This document shows positions 23,223-32,043 of a DNA stretch of 32,124 nt, piece by piece. How positions within the stretch are numbered: position 1 is the stretch's first letter; each line of letters begins with the position of its first letter. This DNA comes from Chloroflexota bacterium (GTDB lineage: Bacteria > Chloroflexota > Dehalococcoidia > Lucifugimonadales > Lucifugimonadaceae): positions 1 through 32,124 of the forward strand of contig JAQBVG010000017.1 of the NCBI GenBank assembly GCA_027623655.1, given 5' to 3'. The position numbers and the translations under genes are program-made. The notes under the pieces were generated by a model. It ran no database searches. It had not been told where the DNA came from and saw nothing but the letters and a program-made list of their open reading frames with translations.

Positions 23223-25160
23223 ATGAGCAACCGCTGGATGCGGAACAGCCTCGTGTACCTGGTGATCATCGTAGCTGTGATCACTATTTTCTTCTTGTTT
23301 GTCGATCAACCGCTCGGTGGAGCGAAAGAGATCGGCGTCAACGAGGTTGTCGAGCTAGCAAAGAACAGTAGCAGGTCAGCCAGACTCGAAATTGAGGTCA
23401 AGGGCGACTCACTTACGATCACCGACGGCGTCAATGTTTTCAAATCACGCAAGGAAGAAGGGTCAAGCATTGCCGAACTCCTGAGCAATGCTGGCATAGA
23501 TAGCGCCAACTACACAGTCCGTGTGGATCCAGGTGGTGGATTCGGCAGCATCTTTGGCATCCTGATCGGTTTCTTGCCGTTGATCCTGTTCGGTGGAATC
23601 CTCCTGTTCATGATGCGTCAGGCCCAGGGCAACAGTAACCAGCAAATGGGGTTCGGGCGCAGTAAAGCCCGCCTGTTCGTCGGCACGAAGGCGACGGTCA
23701 CGTTCTTCGATGTCGCCGGTGTCCCGGAGGCCAAGGAAGAACTTGAAGAGGTCGTCGAATTCCTGAAATACCCTGAACGGTTCCAGGCACTTGGCGCAAG
23801 AATTCCATCCGGGGTGCTGCTCGTTGGCCCTCCCGGCACCGGCAAAACCCTGCTCGCCCGTGCTGTTGCGGGTGAAGCTGGAGTGCCGTTCTTCTCGATT
23901 TCTGGATCCGAATTTGTTGAAATGTTCGTCGGTGTCGGTGCATCGAGGGTTAGAGATCTGTTTGAGCAGGCGAGACGACATTCACCCTGCATCATCTTTG
24001 TTGACGAAATCGACGCAGTAGGTCGGCACCGTGGCGCCGGTCTCGGTGGTGGTCACGACGAACGCGAGCAGACACTGAACCAGATCCTGGTCGAAATGGA
24101 CGGCTTCGACTCGGCAACAAACGTTATTGTGATCGCCGCAACGAACCGACCCGACATTCTTGACCCGGCCCTGCTCCGTCCAGGTCGGTTCGATCGTCGA
24201 GTAATACTCGACACACCGGATATACGCGGTCGCACAGCTATCCTCGATGTTCACGCGAAGGGTAAGCCGGTTGATAAGGGGCTGGAACTCGCTGAAATTG
24301 CGAAGCAGACGCCAGGATTTTCAGGGGCGGACCTGGCCAACCTGATCAACGAAGCTGCCCTGCTGGCTGCTCGGAACAATCAGAAAACGATCAGTTTTGA
24401 GAATCTGACCGAGGCGATCGATCGCGTTTCTATGGGTCCGGCCAGAAAGAGCAAAGTTATCAGCGAGAAAGACCGCAGGACCACGGCGTACCACGAAGCG
24501 GGACATGCGCTTGTTGCGCACCTGATGCCCGGCGGCTCGCCGATAGGAAAGATTTCGATCATAGCTCGCGGCCAGGCAGGTGGATTTACTCGCTGGCAGC
24601 AGGAAGACAGGACCTACGCATCGAAAGAGCAACTGGAGGCTCAGATCGCTGCGGCGATGGGCGGCAGGGCCGCCGAAGTCCTGAAAATAGGCGACGTTAC
24701 GACCGGCGCCTCGAACGATTTCGAGCAGGCCACAAGCATCGCCCGTGAAATGGTTATGCGTCTTGGGATGAGCGACAAACTGTCGCACCGCTCGTTCGGT
24801 AAGCGCCAGGGTGGCGCAGTGTTCCTGGGACGGGAAATGTCTGAGGAACGCGACTACTCGCTAAAGACTGAGTCGATCATCGACGATGAGATCAACTTGC
24901 TGCTGAGAACGGGCGATGAACGAGCAAACGAACTGTTAAAATCGCACGACAAGGAACTCGAAGGCATAGCGGAGTTTCTGCTTGAGCATGAGACCATAAA
25001 CTCGGATCAGTTCATTGCGATCATCGAAGGCAAGAACCCCCTTGCGGTTAGTCCGATGATCAAGGACGACCCTGCTGGTACACCCGACGAAACTGCCGGT
25101 AATCCCGCAAAAAGCGACGAGCATCACGGCACGGTCAATCCGGAACCGCTGATCACCTGA
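23223..25160 (+). CDS. ftsH: ATP-dependent zinc metalloprotease FtsH
   Basis: 645 aa membrane-bound AAA+ protease that degrades misfolded membrane and regulatory proteins. Two membrane helices (about 10-28 and 108-131) flank an extracytoplasmic domain. The AAA module has Walker A GPPGTGKT (202-209), Walker B IIFVDEID (Asp261/Glu262), the pore motif FVG, and the second region of homology around RPGRFDRR. The peptidase has HEAGH (424-428) and a third zinc ligand Asp499 (ASNDFEQAT). The C-terminus is a hydrophilic tail. Single gene with a long upstream region carrying repeated motifs and a strong terminator after it. The ribosome site before ATG 23223 is weak. Confidence 0.97.
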   Translation: MSNRWMRNSLVYLVIIVAVITIFFLFVDQPLGGAKEIGVNEVVELAKNSSRSARLEIEVKGDSLTITDGVNVFKSRKEEGSSIAELLSNAGIDSANYTVRVDPGGGFGSIFGILIGFLPLILFGGILLFMMRQAQGNSNQQMGFGRSKARLFVGTKATVTFFDVAGVPEAKEELEEVVEFLKYPERFQALGARIPSGVLLVGPPGTGKTLLARAVAGEAGVPFFSISGSEFVEMFVGVGASRVRDLFEQARRHSPCIIFVDEIDAVGRHRGAGLGGGHDEREQTLNQILVEMDGFDSATNVIVIAATNRPDILDPALLRPGRFDRRVILDTPDIRGRTAILDVHAKGKPVDKGLELAEIAKQTPGFSGADLANLINEAALLAARNNQKTISFENLTEAIDRVSMGPARKSKVISEKDRRTTAYHEAGHALVAHLMPGGSPIGKISIIARGQAGGFTRWQQEDRTYASKEQLEAQIAAAMGGRAAEVLKIGDVTTGASNDFEQATSIAREMVMRLGMSDKLSHRSFGKRQGGAVFLGREMSEERDYSLKTESIIDDEINLLLRTGDERANELLKSHDKELEGIAEFLLEHETINSDQFIAIIEGKNPLAVSPMIKDDPAGTPDETAGNPAKSDEHHGTVNPEPLIT

Positions 25161-25200
25161 TAAATACCTGTTCTGGTGAAGAATTAGTAAGAAAATTCTG

Positions 25201-25230
25201 GAAGCGGCGCAAAGTGCGCCGCTTCTTTTT
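25201..25230 (+). terminator. Intrinsic terminator after ftsH
   Basis: GAAGCGGCGC, loop AAAGT, GCGCCGCTTC: a perfect 10-bp stem followed directly by TTTTT. Textbook rho-independent terminator 40 bp past the ftsH stop. Confidence 0.92.
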
Positions 25231-25251
25231 GCAACGAAATGTCACCAACTT

Positions 25252-25276
25252 GAGCGATCGAGTCGCATGATCGCTC
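25252..25276 (+). promoter_or_regulatory. Perfect inverted repeat upstream of the metallo-hydrolase gene
   Basis: GAGCGATC (25252-25259), 9 nt, GATCGCTC (25269-25276). It lies between the ftsH terminator and the ATG at 25311 and has no U-tract, so an operator is more likely than a terminator. No clear promoter boxes were found around it. Confidence 0.45.
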
Positions 25277-25310
25277 GGATAGTTCCGGACTGATTGAAAA
25301 ACTAGATTTT

Positions 25311-26000
25311 ATGGGCACTGTATATACGGGTGAACGATGGTCAATTCAACGATTCGTTTCGGGCTTCGGTAATAATGCCTTTCTGATTACCTGCACACGA
25401 ACCCGCAAATCGGTAATCATCGACACGCCCGCCGATCCATTCGAGTTGATCGAGGCGGTCAGGCAAACGAGTGTGCACGCAGTCTTGATCACGCACGGTC
25501 ACAGGGATCATGTCGAAGGTCTCGAACCGGTGCTTGCCGAATTCGCGGTGCCCGTCGGGATTGGATACGCGGATAGAGCTTCCCTCCCCGTCTCGCTCCC
25601 TTCCGACAGACTGATCAACATCACCGCTGGTGACACCATGCCGGCAATTTTAAACGCGGGCAACATCGCACTCCGGCCGATGCCAACTCCGGGACATACT
25701 CCCGGCTCGACTTGCTTCATGTTGGAATCGGCCCAATTCGCGGGGCGTGGCACCGAAATCTCGCACGTTTTTACGGGCGACACCCTTTTTCCGGGAGGAC
25801 CAGGAAAATCCTCAAGTCACGAAGCGCTGAGACAGATAATCAACTCGCTTGAATCCCAGATTTTCAATCTGCCCGAGTCAACGGTGGTGCTCCCAGGTCA
25901 CGGTGAGTTCACAACCATTGGCCAATCGAAGCGTGAATACTCGATTTTTTCCAAAAAGAAACTTGATCCAGACCTGTTTGGAGATGTGACCTGGGCTTAA
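25311..26000 (+). CDS. Metallo-beta-lactamase-fold hydrolase (glyoxalase II-like)
   Basis: 229 aa. Zinc-site motifs: THGHRDH (His62, His64, Asp66, His67), PGHTPGS (His129), TGDTLFPGGPGKS (Asp157) and LPGHG (His197). The order and the GDTLF segment place it with glyoxalase II / YcbL-like thioester hydrolases of the cytoplasm. The exact substrate is unknown. It begins a plus-strand run into the CPBP protease gene 25 bp downstream. An operator-like palindrome precedes it. Confidence 0.88.
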   Translation: MGTVYTGERWSIQRFVSGFGNNAFLITCTRTRKSVIIDTPADPFELIEAVRQTSVHAVLITHGHRDHVEGLEPVLAEFAVPVGIGYADRASLPVSLPSDRLINITAGDTMPAILNAGNIALRPMPTPGHTPGSTCFMLESAQFAGRGTEISHVFTGDTLFPGGPGKSSSHEALRQIINSLESQIFNLPESTVVLPGHGEFTTIGQSKREYSIFSKKKLDPDLFGDVTWA

Positions 26001-26025
26001 AAGCCAGCTTCACCGCAACGAACTA

Positions 26026-26949
26026 TTGATACCACCGTCCCACGAACCCTTCGAAAATCGTCACAGGCTTACTACGCCCGATGTCCAGTGGGGAGGGTTC
26101 GACATAATGATTGCCACATCCGTCACGTTGCTGGTAGTTGTCGCGATATTCAGCCTCGGCGGCGTTGCAGGAACGAATGCCGGGTTTGAAACGCTCGTCA
26201 CGCGATCGTCAGGTCTTCTGCTCGGGGGATTGTCGGCGTTAGCGGCGCTGACGCTGGTCCGGGTGACGCGCTCCCCTATGCTGCCAGTTGCTTTGACACT
26301 CTTACTCGGAGTCGGTGTCGTCGTCATCGGTTACATGCTTGCAAGTGACGCGGGTGACGGTACCGCCGAAGTGATTGGAGTGCCCGTTTCAATCATCGCT
26401 GCGTCAGCCATGTCAGGATCGTTCGCTGTGACTGGCATAGCGTTCTCGACCATTCGATATCGAGAACCGCTCGGTTCGCTTGGGTTCGTCAGGACGGTCG
26501 GTCTAAAACCCTATTTCTTTGCCGCGGGAATCTGGTTGATCGGACTGAGTGTGCTGGTCGTCTGGGTTCAAATGTTGATGTGGCTCGAAGTAGACTTGCT
26601 CCTACCACCGGAAACCGCCCGAGGAGCCATCGAGCAGGCTGGTGGGAACATTGTTATCACCGTCCTGCTGGTGGGGGTTGCCGGTCCAATCGCCGAAGAA
26701 ATTTTCTTCCGTGGATTCGTCCTCACCGGCCTGCTAAAACGGTTCGGAGTCCGAAGGTCGCTACTACTTTCTTCGCTGATTTTCGGCCTGTTTCACCTCG
26801 ATTCTGGCGCCATCGTGCCAACTTTTGCACTGGGGCTTGCCCTTGGCTGGGTGTACCTTAAGACTGGTTCGATTTGGCCAGCGATGTTTGCGCACGGACT
26901 CCACAACACCGTGGCAGTCCTCATCGCCAGGTATGCAACCGCCGCTTGA
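26026..26949 (+). CDS. CPBP-family intramembrane metalloprotease (Abi/CAAX-type)
   Basis: Up to 307 aa from TTG 26026 (an ATG at 26107 is the alternative, but the preceding TPDVQWGGFDIM looks like the normal lead-in to the first helix). About eight membrane helices. The three CPBP motifs are present: EEIFFR (Glu224, Glu225, Arg229), FGLFH (His257) and HGLHN (His290, Asn294). Such proteins cleave substrates inside the membrane and in some bacteria mature bacteriocins or prenylated peptides; here the substrate is unknown. It is followed 79 bp later by trpA, which seems functionally unrelated. Confidence 0.85.
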   Translation: MIPPSHEPFENRHRLTTPDVQWGGFDIMIATSVTLLVVVAIFSLGGVAGTNAGFETLVTRSSGLLLGGLSALAALTLVRVTRSPMLPVALTLLLGVGVVVIGYMLASDAGDGTAEVIGVPVSIIAASAMSGSFAVTGIAFSTIRYREPLGSLGFVRTVGLKPYFFAAGIWLIGLSVLVVWVQMLMWLEVDLLLPPETARGAIEQAGGNIVITVLLVGVAGPIAEEIFFRGFVLTGLLKRFGVRRSLLLSSLIFGLFHLDSGAIVPTFALGLALGWVYLKTGSIWPAMFAHGLHNTVAVLIARYATAA

Positions 26950-27028
26950 TCTCGTGCGTCGGCCACCGTGGCCGATTGATTTCGCACCCGTAACAGAAAC
27001 AGGAAATCGTAGGGCAATCACCAGGTAC

Positions 27029-27847
27029 ATGACAGACGACAGAATTCGGGCAGCGTTCGAAAAAGCTCGTAAAAACGGCCGGATCGCGCTCGTGCCGTAC
27101 GTCACCGTGGGATTTCCTGAGTTGGGGATGACCACCGAGATCGTTCGAGCCATCGTCGACGCCGGAGCCGATGTCGTCGAGCTGGGCGTGCCGTTCAGCG
27201 ACCCACTTGGCGACGGCCCAACGATCCAGGCGTCCGGTCACCGGGCGCTTGAGAACGGCGTGACGCCTGAGACCTGCATCGAAGCAGTAAAAGATATTCG
27301 TGCGCATGGAATCGATGTACCGGTAGTTTTCATGGGCTACTACAACAACGTCATCGCCAGAGGTCTCGACAAGTACTGCGCCGACGTGAAAGATGCCGGA
27401 GTCGACGGTCTTATCGTGGCCGACCTTCCCACCGCTGAAGCAGGCCCGTTGCAGCATGCCGCAGACCGAGTAGGGCTGGCAATTATTCCGCTTCTTGCGC
27501 TCACATCGACCGACGAATCGATCGAACGATCGTGCGTTCGCGCGCGCGGCTTTGTCTACTGCATATCCGTTCTTGGCGTCACGGGCGCGCGTGCGGTGAT
27601 GTCGGGGCGGGTGGAGGGCCTGGCCGAAAAAATTCGTAAATACACCGACCTGCCCCTGGCGATCGGCTTCGGCATTTCGACCGCCGATCACGTTGCCGAT
27701 GTGGCGAGATATGCCGATGGCGCCGTGGTGGGCAGCGCTCTGATCAACAGTCTTGCCAGCGGGGATCCTGCAGGCGCTGCGACCCGGGCCGGCGACTACA
27801 TTCGTTCACTCACTCCCGGCACGCCGCGAAAAGTCGTGGCAAACTAG
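27029..27847 (+). CDS. trpA: Tryptophan synthase alpha chain
   Basis: 272 aa from ATG 27029 (MTDDRIRAAFEKARKNG, the normal start; the frame is open further upstream but overlaps the CPBP gene). TrpA cleaves indole-3-glycerol phosphate to indole and glyceraldehyde-3-phosphate, passing indole to TrpB. Catalytic Glu51 (VELGVPFSDP) and Asp62 (LGDGPTIQ) are present, as are GYYNN, VADLP, the SVLGVTGAR loop and GFGIS. No trpB lies beside it in this window. Next on the strand are chorismate mutase and DAHP synthase, so it is part of an aromatic amino acid cluster. Confidence 0.95.
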   Translation: MTDDRIRAAFEKARKNGRIALVPYVTVGFPELGMTTEIVRAIVDAGADVVELGVPFSDPLGDGPTIQASGHRALENGVTPETCIEAVKDIRAHGIDVPVVFMGYYNNVIARGLDKYCADVKDAGVDGLIVADLPTAEAGPLQHAADRVGLAIIPLLALTSTDESIERSCVRARGFVYCISVLGVTGARAVMSGRVEGLAEKIRKYTDLPLAIGFGISTADHVADVARYADGAVVGSALINSLASGDPAGAATRAGDYIRSLTPGTPRKVVAN

Positions 27848-27863
27848 GTCGCCATATTCGGCT

Positions 27864-27883
27864 GTACCGAAGACTCTCGGTAC
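27864..27883 (+). repeat. Inverted repeat between trpA and aroH
   Basis: GTACCGA, 6 nt, TCGGTAC: perfect 7-bp stem. No T-run follows on the plus strand, so it is not a classical terminator. It may protect the trpA 3' end or act as a protein site. Confidence 0.4.
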
Positions 27884-27918
27884 AAAACTATGCACCTGGG
27901 TTATTTACAGGGAGTCAA

Positions 27919-28287
27919 ATGGCTACGAAGGTTCGCGGTGTGAAGGGTGCGACGACAACCACGGGTGATTCGGCTGACGACGTGCTGAGGGCAACCGAGC
28001 AGTTGCTTCGCAAACTGATCGCTGAGAACGGGATTGATCAGGATGACGTTGCCGCGGTGCAGTTCACAACAAGCCCGGACCTCGTCTCTGAGTTTCCAGC
28101 TGTTGCCGCTCGAGAGCGGTTCGGTTGGAATTCTGTCCCACTGATGTGCAGCCACGAAATGGCACGACCTGGTGCACTTGAGCGATGCATACGTATACTT
28201 ATTTTGTGGAATACGGATAAGGCTCAGCGCGAAATAAAACACGCTTACCTCAACGGTGCTGCTAAACTCCGTCCTGACCTTTCATAA
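27919..28287 (+). CDS. aroH: Chorismate mutase, AroH type
   Basis: 122 aa, the length of the monofunctional trimeric Bacillus-type enzyme. It rearranges chorismate to prephenate, the step leading to phenylalanine and tyrosine. Active-site residues line up with the B. subtilis enzyme: Arg6 (VRGVKGATT), Cys77 and Glu80 (PLMCSHEM), Arg92 (RCIRILI) and Tyr110 (HAYLNG). FTTSPDLVSEFPAVAAR and LRPDL are also conserved. A good ribosome site, AGGGAG, lies seven bases before ATG 27919. Sits between trpA and DAHP synthase. Confidence 0.94.
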   Translation: MATKVRGVKGATTTTGDSADDVLRATEQLLRKLIAENGIDQDDVAAVQFTTSPDLVSEFPAVAARERFGWNSVPLMCSHEMARPGALERCIRILILWNTDKAQREIKHAYLNGAAKLRPDLS

Positions 28288-28381
28288 TTCAGTATGTAGT
28301 GACATGAGCGTACGCAATATGCAGATCAACTCTTTGCCTTACCAACGCTACTCGGGCGTGGCAGGGCTCGCGTAGTCGCGT

Positions 28382-28456
28382 ATGTCTGGGTACCAGTCGT
28401 CTTATTTTGGCTATACGAGCGGGCTGTTTACTTACGGGCGTTCATATCGCAGCTAG
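28382..28456 (+). CDS. Possible Tyr/Phe-rich leader peptide of the DAHP synthase gene
   Basis: A 24-codon frame (ATG 28382, stop TAG 28454-28456) with tyrosine at codons 4, 8, 11, 18 and 22 and phenylalanine at 9 and 16: seven aromatics in 24. It lies in the 309-bp gap before DAHP synthase, whose pathway makes Tyr and Phe, and is followed 30 nt later by a long hairpin. This is what an attenuation leader would look like. Against it: no good ribosome site, no U-tract after the hairpin, and another frame of the same DNA also reads protein-like (28303-28530, no start codon). A further 23-codon frame starts at ATG 28304. Confidence 0.3.
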   Translation: MSGYQSSYFGYTSGLFTYGRSYRS

Positions 28457-28485
28457 ATCTGCCTGAACGTCCTCAGCCCACCCCG

Positions 28486-28544
28486 GATTCACAAGGCATC
28501 CCCGTCTCGAAGTTACCGACTGCGACGGCCTGACCGAGTGAATC
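28486..28544 (+). promoter_or_regulatory. Long imperfect hairpin in the DAHP synthase leader
   Basis: GATTCAC (28486-28492) pairs with GTGAATC (28538-28544); nested inside, CCGTC (28502-28506) pairs with GACGG (24 to 28 of the 28.5-kb line, i.e. 28524-28528), with AGG/CCT between. No U-run follows. It could be a pause or antiterminator structure for the downstream gene. Confidence 0.35.
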
Positions 28545-28596
28545 ACGAACCCGAAATACTTCGCTAATTTACCCACGGAAAAGAAATAACCAGATC

Positions 28597-29655
28597 ATGT
28601 CTACGTCAAACATTCGAATCACAAACCTCCAGCCGCTGAGCCCTCCGCGCACCTACATCGAATCGCAACCGATTACGCCTGAAATCGCGCGAATCGTAAC
28701 CGAATCAAGAGCCACGATCGAAAATATCGGTAACGGGACCGATCCTCGAATGGTGATGCTCGTTGGACCGTGTTCGATTCACGATGAAGAGGCTGGAATC
28801 GAGTACGCTAAACGCCTCGTTACCCTCGCTGAACAGGTGAAAGAAACGATTTTTGTCGTGATGCGGGTTTACTTTGAAAAACCCCGCACAACAGTCGGCT
28901 GGAAGGGACTGATAAACGACCCCAACCTCGACGGCACGTTCGACATGCAGACCGGGCTGAAGCGGGCCAGGGCATTCCTTCTTGAAGTCGGCAACCTCGG
29001 GCTGGCAACTGGAACCGAATTTCTCGACCCGTTCACACCGCAGTACCTTGCAGACCTAGTGTCATGGGGAGCCATCGGTGCTCGCACGACCGAAAGCCAG
29101 ACGCACCGTCAAATGGCAAGTGGCCTATCGATGCCTATCGGGTTTAAAAACGGCACAGGTGGGAGCTGCCAGATCGCAGTCGATGCGATGGTGGCCGCAA
29201 GGTCACCCCACGCTTTTCTCGGCATCGATCTTGACGGTCGAGCGTCCGTGGTCAACACGGCCGGAAACCCCGCGCAACATCTGATTCTTCGTGGCGGGTC
29301 TTCAGGACCAAACTACGACACAGAATCTGTGGCATCGGCAAGTGCACTGCTGGAAATTGCGGGTCTGAAGCCTAACGTCGTTATCGATTGCTCGCACGCC
29401 AACAGCAACAAGGATCACCGGCGCCAACCGATTGTATTCCGCGAGACGATCCGACAGAGAATCAGCGGAAACAACGGTGTTGTTGGCCTGATGCTCGAAA
29501 GCCACCTGCACGAAGGCAATCAGCCGATGGTCGACCGTGCCAAATTAAAGTACGGCGTGTCAATTACCGATGCCTGCATCGACTGGGAGACGACCGAGGG
29601 GCTGCTACTCGAAGCGCATGCATCGCTAAGCAGGAAAGCCAGCGCGCTGGCCTGA
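28597..29655 (+). CDS. aroG: 3-deoxy-7-phosphoheptulonate (DAHP) synthase, class I
   Basis: 352 aa, the AroF/AroG/AroH (type I-alpha) form, which joins phosphoenolpyruvate and erythrose 4-phosphate as the first step of the shikimate pathway. Conserved blocks: GPCSIHD, VMRVYFEKPRTTVGWKG, NDPNLDGT, GARTTESQTHRQMASGLS, GFKNGTGG and DCSHANSNKDH (metal-binding His and catalytic region). The N-terminal extension that carries the feedback site in this class is present (about residues 1-50). The isozyme letter cannot be set from sequence by eye. A 309-bp leader region precedes it and ribF follows 35 bp later. Confidence 0.95.
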   Translation: MSTSNIRITNLQPLSPPRTYIESQPITPEIARIVTESRATIENIGNGTDPRMVMLVGPCSIHDEEAGIEYAKRLVTLAEQVKETIFVVMRVYFEKPRTTVGWKGLINDPNLDGTFDMQTGLKRARAFLLEVGNLGLATGTEFLDPFTPQYLADLVSWGAIGARTTESQTHRQMASGLSMPIGFKNGTGGSCQIAVDAMVAARSPHAFLGIDLDGRASVVNTAGNPAQHLILRGGSSGPNYDTESVASASALLEIAGLKPNVVIDCSHANSNKDHRRQPIVFRETIRQRISGNNGVVGLMLESHLHEGNQPMVDRAKLKYGVSITDACIDWETTEGLLLEAHASLSRKASALA

Positions 29656-29690
29656 ACGACCACCATCTCGACTGTGCGGTCAAACAATAA

Positions 29691-30620
29691 ATGGCGATAA
29701 CCGAACTGCTTGCACCAGTGGAGGCCAGTACGGGGCCGACGGTCGCTACTATCGGTACCTTCGATGGTGTTCATCTCGGACACAGGGCTCTCCTGCGGAA
29801 GGTTAAACTGGAAGCGGAGGCAAGGGGTGCGAGGTCGCTAGCGCTCGTCTTCAAACAGCAGCCCAGGTCGATAATCAAACCCGACTCGAAGACAACTTAC
29901 CTGTGCGATTTCGAGACTCGCCAGAAGTTGTTGTCAGAATTCGAGATAGACGAAATAGCGGCGTTGGAGTTCAGCCCCGAGTTCCAGAAATTGCCGTCAG
30001 ACGAGTTTGTCGGGAAGCTCCGAGAGCGGGTCGGCCTGCAGGCGCTGGTTCTCGGGCCGGGCGCGAAGATCGGGGCTGACCTGGCCGGAGTTAGCGATCT
30101 TTCATCGTCGGCTTCACGTGTACTGGACGGTGTGGAATTTATTGAGGTCGCAGGCGAAATTATCGACGGAAAAACCGTGTCCAGCTCGGCGATCCGCAGT
30201 GCTATAGCGGAGGGTCTCTGCGAGACAGCGGCAGCAATGCTGGGACGCAACTACGCGATCAGCGGCGTTGTTGGCTCCGGTGAAAAACGTGGTCGAGATC
30301 TTGGTTTTCCCACAGCGAACATCGAGCTGGAAAGCCCGGTTACCGTCCCGCAAAACGGGATATACGCGACCTACGCCCATGTCGATGGAAACAGGTACAG
30401 ATCTGCCACGAGCATTGGTGTTCGGCCAACATTCGAGACCGATGGCGGACGCACAATAGAAGCGTTCCTTCTAGACTTTAACGGCGACCTTTATACAAAG
30501 CGGCTCCGCCTGGAGTTCGTAACCCGGCTCCGCAGCGAGGTCGCATTTGAATCAGCCGAACAACTAATTGAACAGATGAACAGGGATGTGGAACAAACTC
30601 GTCAGCTACTGGCAACATGA
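29691..30620 (+). CDS. ribF: Bifunctional riboflavin kinase / FMN adenylyltransferase
   Basis: 309 aa, the standard RibF length. It phosphorylates riboflavin to FMN and adenylates FMN to FAD. The N-terminal nucleotidyltransferase half has GTFDGVHLGH (22-31). The C-terminal kinase half has GEKRGRDLGFPTAN, SIGVRPTF and IEAFLLDFNGDLY (catalytic Glu). The mid-domain flavin site, usually GxDFxFG, reads GPGAKIGADLAG, a divergent form. Probably co-transcribed with DAHP synthase and tyrS (gaps of 35 and 60 bp). Confidence 0.95.
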   Translation: MAITELLAPVEASTGPTVATIGTFDGVHLGHRALLRKVKLEAEARGARSLALVFKQQPRSIIKPDSKTTYLCDFETRQKLLSEFEIDEIAALEFSPEFQKLPSDEFVGKLRERVGLQALVLGPGAKIGADLAGVSDLSSSASRVLDGVEFIEVAGEIIDGKTVSSSAIRSAIAEGLCETAAAMLGRNYAISGVVGSGEKRGRDLGFPTANIELESPVTVPQNGIYATYAHVDGNRYRSATSIGVRPTFETDGGRTIEAFLLDFNGDLYTKRLRLEFVTRLRSEVAFESAEQLIEQMNRDVEQTRQLLAT

Positions 30621-30680
30621 CCGCCGGTCGCTCTCGAAAGGTTTGCCTGATTCCAACCTGGATCAGCCCCGAACAATCCG

Positions 30681-31994
30681 ATGACAACCAATACAGATTT
30701 CTCAAACGTAGCCGATGAGCTGGAATGGCGCGGTGCGCTTTTCGATGCAACACCAGGAGCAGCGCACGTGCTCGCGACCGAAAAGATTGCCTGCTACAAC
30801 GGTTTCGACCCCTCTGCCAGTAGTCTTCACATAGGCAACTTGGTTCCGATCATGGGGTTGGTCCGACTTCAACGACACGGCCACACTCCGATCGCACTGG
30901 TCGGTGGAGGTACCGGGATGATCGGCGACCCTTCCGGTCGCTCCGTAGAGCGGAACCTGCTGTCCCTCGAGGACATCGATGAAAATGTGGAAGCCATTCG
31001 TCTTCAACTCGAACCATTTCTTGATTTCACCACAAAAATAAATCCTGCTCGAATGGTTAATAACGCTGACTGGCTGCTGGAAACCAACCTGTTGGAGTTT
31101 CTTCGCAACATAGGCAAGCACTTCACAGTCAACACGATGATGGGTCGCGAGTCGGTGAAGGGGCGATTTGACCGAGATAGCGGAATTTCGTTCACCGAGT
31201 TCAGCTACCAATTACTCCAGGCCTATGACTTCCTGCGACTGTTCGTACGTGACAACTGTACGTTCCAGGCCGGCGGCAGCGATCAATGGGGCAACATTCT
31301 CGGTGGTGTCGATCTCATTCGCAGGATTCACGGCGCCGACGCTTCGGGTCTGCCGCGCGCACACGGCATCGTCTACCCGCTCGTGGTTAGTTCTAACGGC
31401 GAGAAATTTGGCAAATCGCTCGGTGGGGCGCCAACTCTCGACCCGAAACAGACGTCTCCATACAGGCTGTACCAGTATTTTCTGAATGTGGCCGACGCCG
31501 ATGCCGTCCCTTACATCAAGCTATTCACCCTGCTCGACAGGGCGCGCATCAGTGATCTCGATGGCGCAGTCAGGGTTGAGCCTGAAAAACGCGAGGCCCA
31601 GCGGTCGCTTGCTGAAGAGGTAACACGGACAGTGCACGGTCAGGGTGGGCTCGATCAGGCTCTCCGTGTGACCCGGGCGTTTTTCGGAGGAAATATGGCC
31701 GAGTTGTCCGCCGACGAAATGGAAGATGTGTTGGATGGCTCGTCTGTCACCGAAATCCGCAGGGATCAGCTCGCCGGCGATGGGATCAAGTTCTCTGACC
31801 TGGCAGTGAGTTCAGGTGCAGGAAAATCAGGTGGTGATGTACGTCGCACCGTCGAGCAGGGCGGCCTTTACCTGAACGGGGAACGAATCGAGGACGCTGA
31901 CCGTCCAGTTCGCATCGACGATCTTGTCGAGGGCAGATTACTGGTCATCCGCCGGGGTCGCAAGGGCTATACACTTGTGAAGCTGGCGGAGTAA
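30681..31994 (+). CDS. tyrS: Tyrosyl-tRNA synthetase
   Basis: 437 aa class I synthetase charging tRNA-Tyr. HIGH motif variant HIGN (50-53) within YNGFDPSASSLHIGNL. Tyrosine pocket elements: GGGTGMIGDPSGRS, SYQLLQAYDF and QAGGSDQWGNI. KMSKS-type loop KFGKS (242-246), the TyrRS form. An S4-like RNA-binding domain occupies about 370-435 (VRRTVEQGGLYLNGERI). No T-box element precedes it. It is the last gene in the window, in line with ribF. Confidence 0.96.
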   Translation: MTTNTDFSNVADELEWRGALFDATPGAAHVLATEKIACYNGFDPSASSLHIGNLVPIMGLVRLQRHGHTPIALVGGGTGMIGDPSGRSVERNLLSLEDIDENVEAIRLQLEPFLDFTTKINPARMVNNADWLLETNLLEFLRNIGKHFTVNTMMGRESVKGRFDRDSGISFTEFSYQLLQAYDFLRLFVRDNCTFQAGGSDQWGNILGGVDLIRRIHGADASGLPRAHGIVYPLVVSSNGEKFGKSLGGAPTLDPKQTSPYRLYQYFLNVADADAVPYIKLFTLLDRARISDLDGAVRVEPEKREAQRSLAEEVTRTVHGQGGLDQALRVTRAFFGGNMAELSADEMEDVLDGSSVTEIRRDQLAGDGIKFSDLAVSSGAGKSGGDVRRTVEQGGLYLNGERIEDADRPVRIDDLVEGRLLVIRRGRKGYTLVKLAE

Positions 31995-32043
31995 CTCCCT
32001 GCCGCGTGACGGGATCATGATAACTTGATCGACGAAAGCCCTA

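Noticed and set aside
23011-23226. 71-codon frame ending on the ftsH start (ATGA overlap)
   Set aside because: Composition reflects the repeated TTACG motifs; no ribosome site or family resemblance, and it covers the regulatory motif cluster.
30621-30680. T-box riboswitch before tyrS
   Set aside because: Only 60 bp of space and no AGGGTGG-type box or terminator/antiterminator pair.
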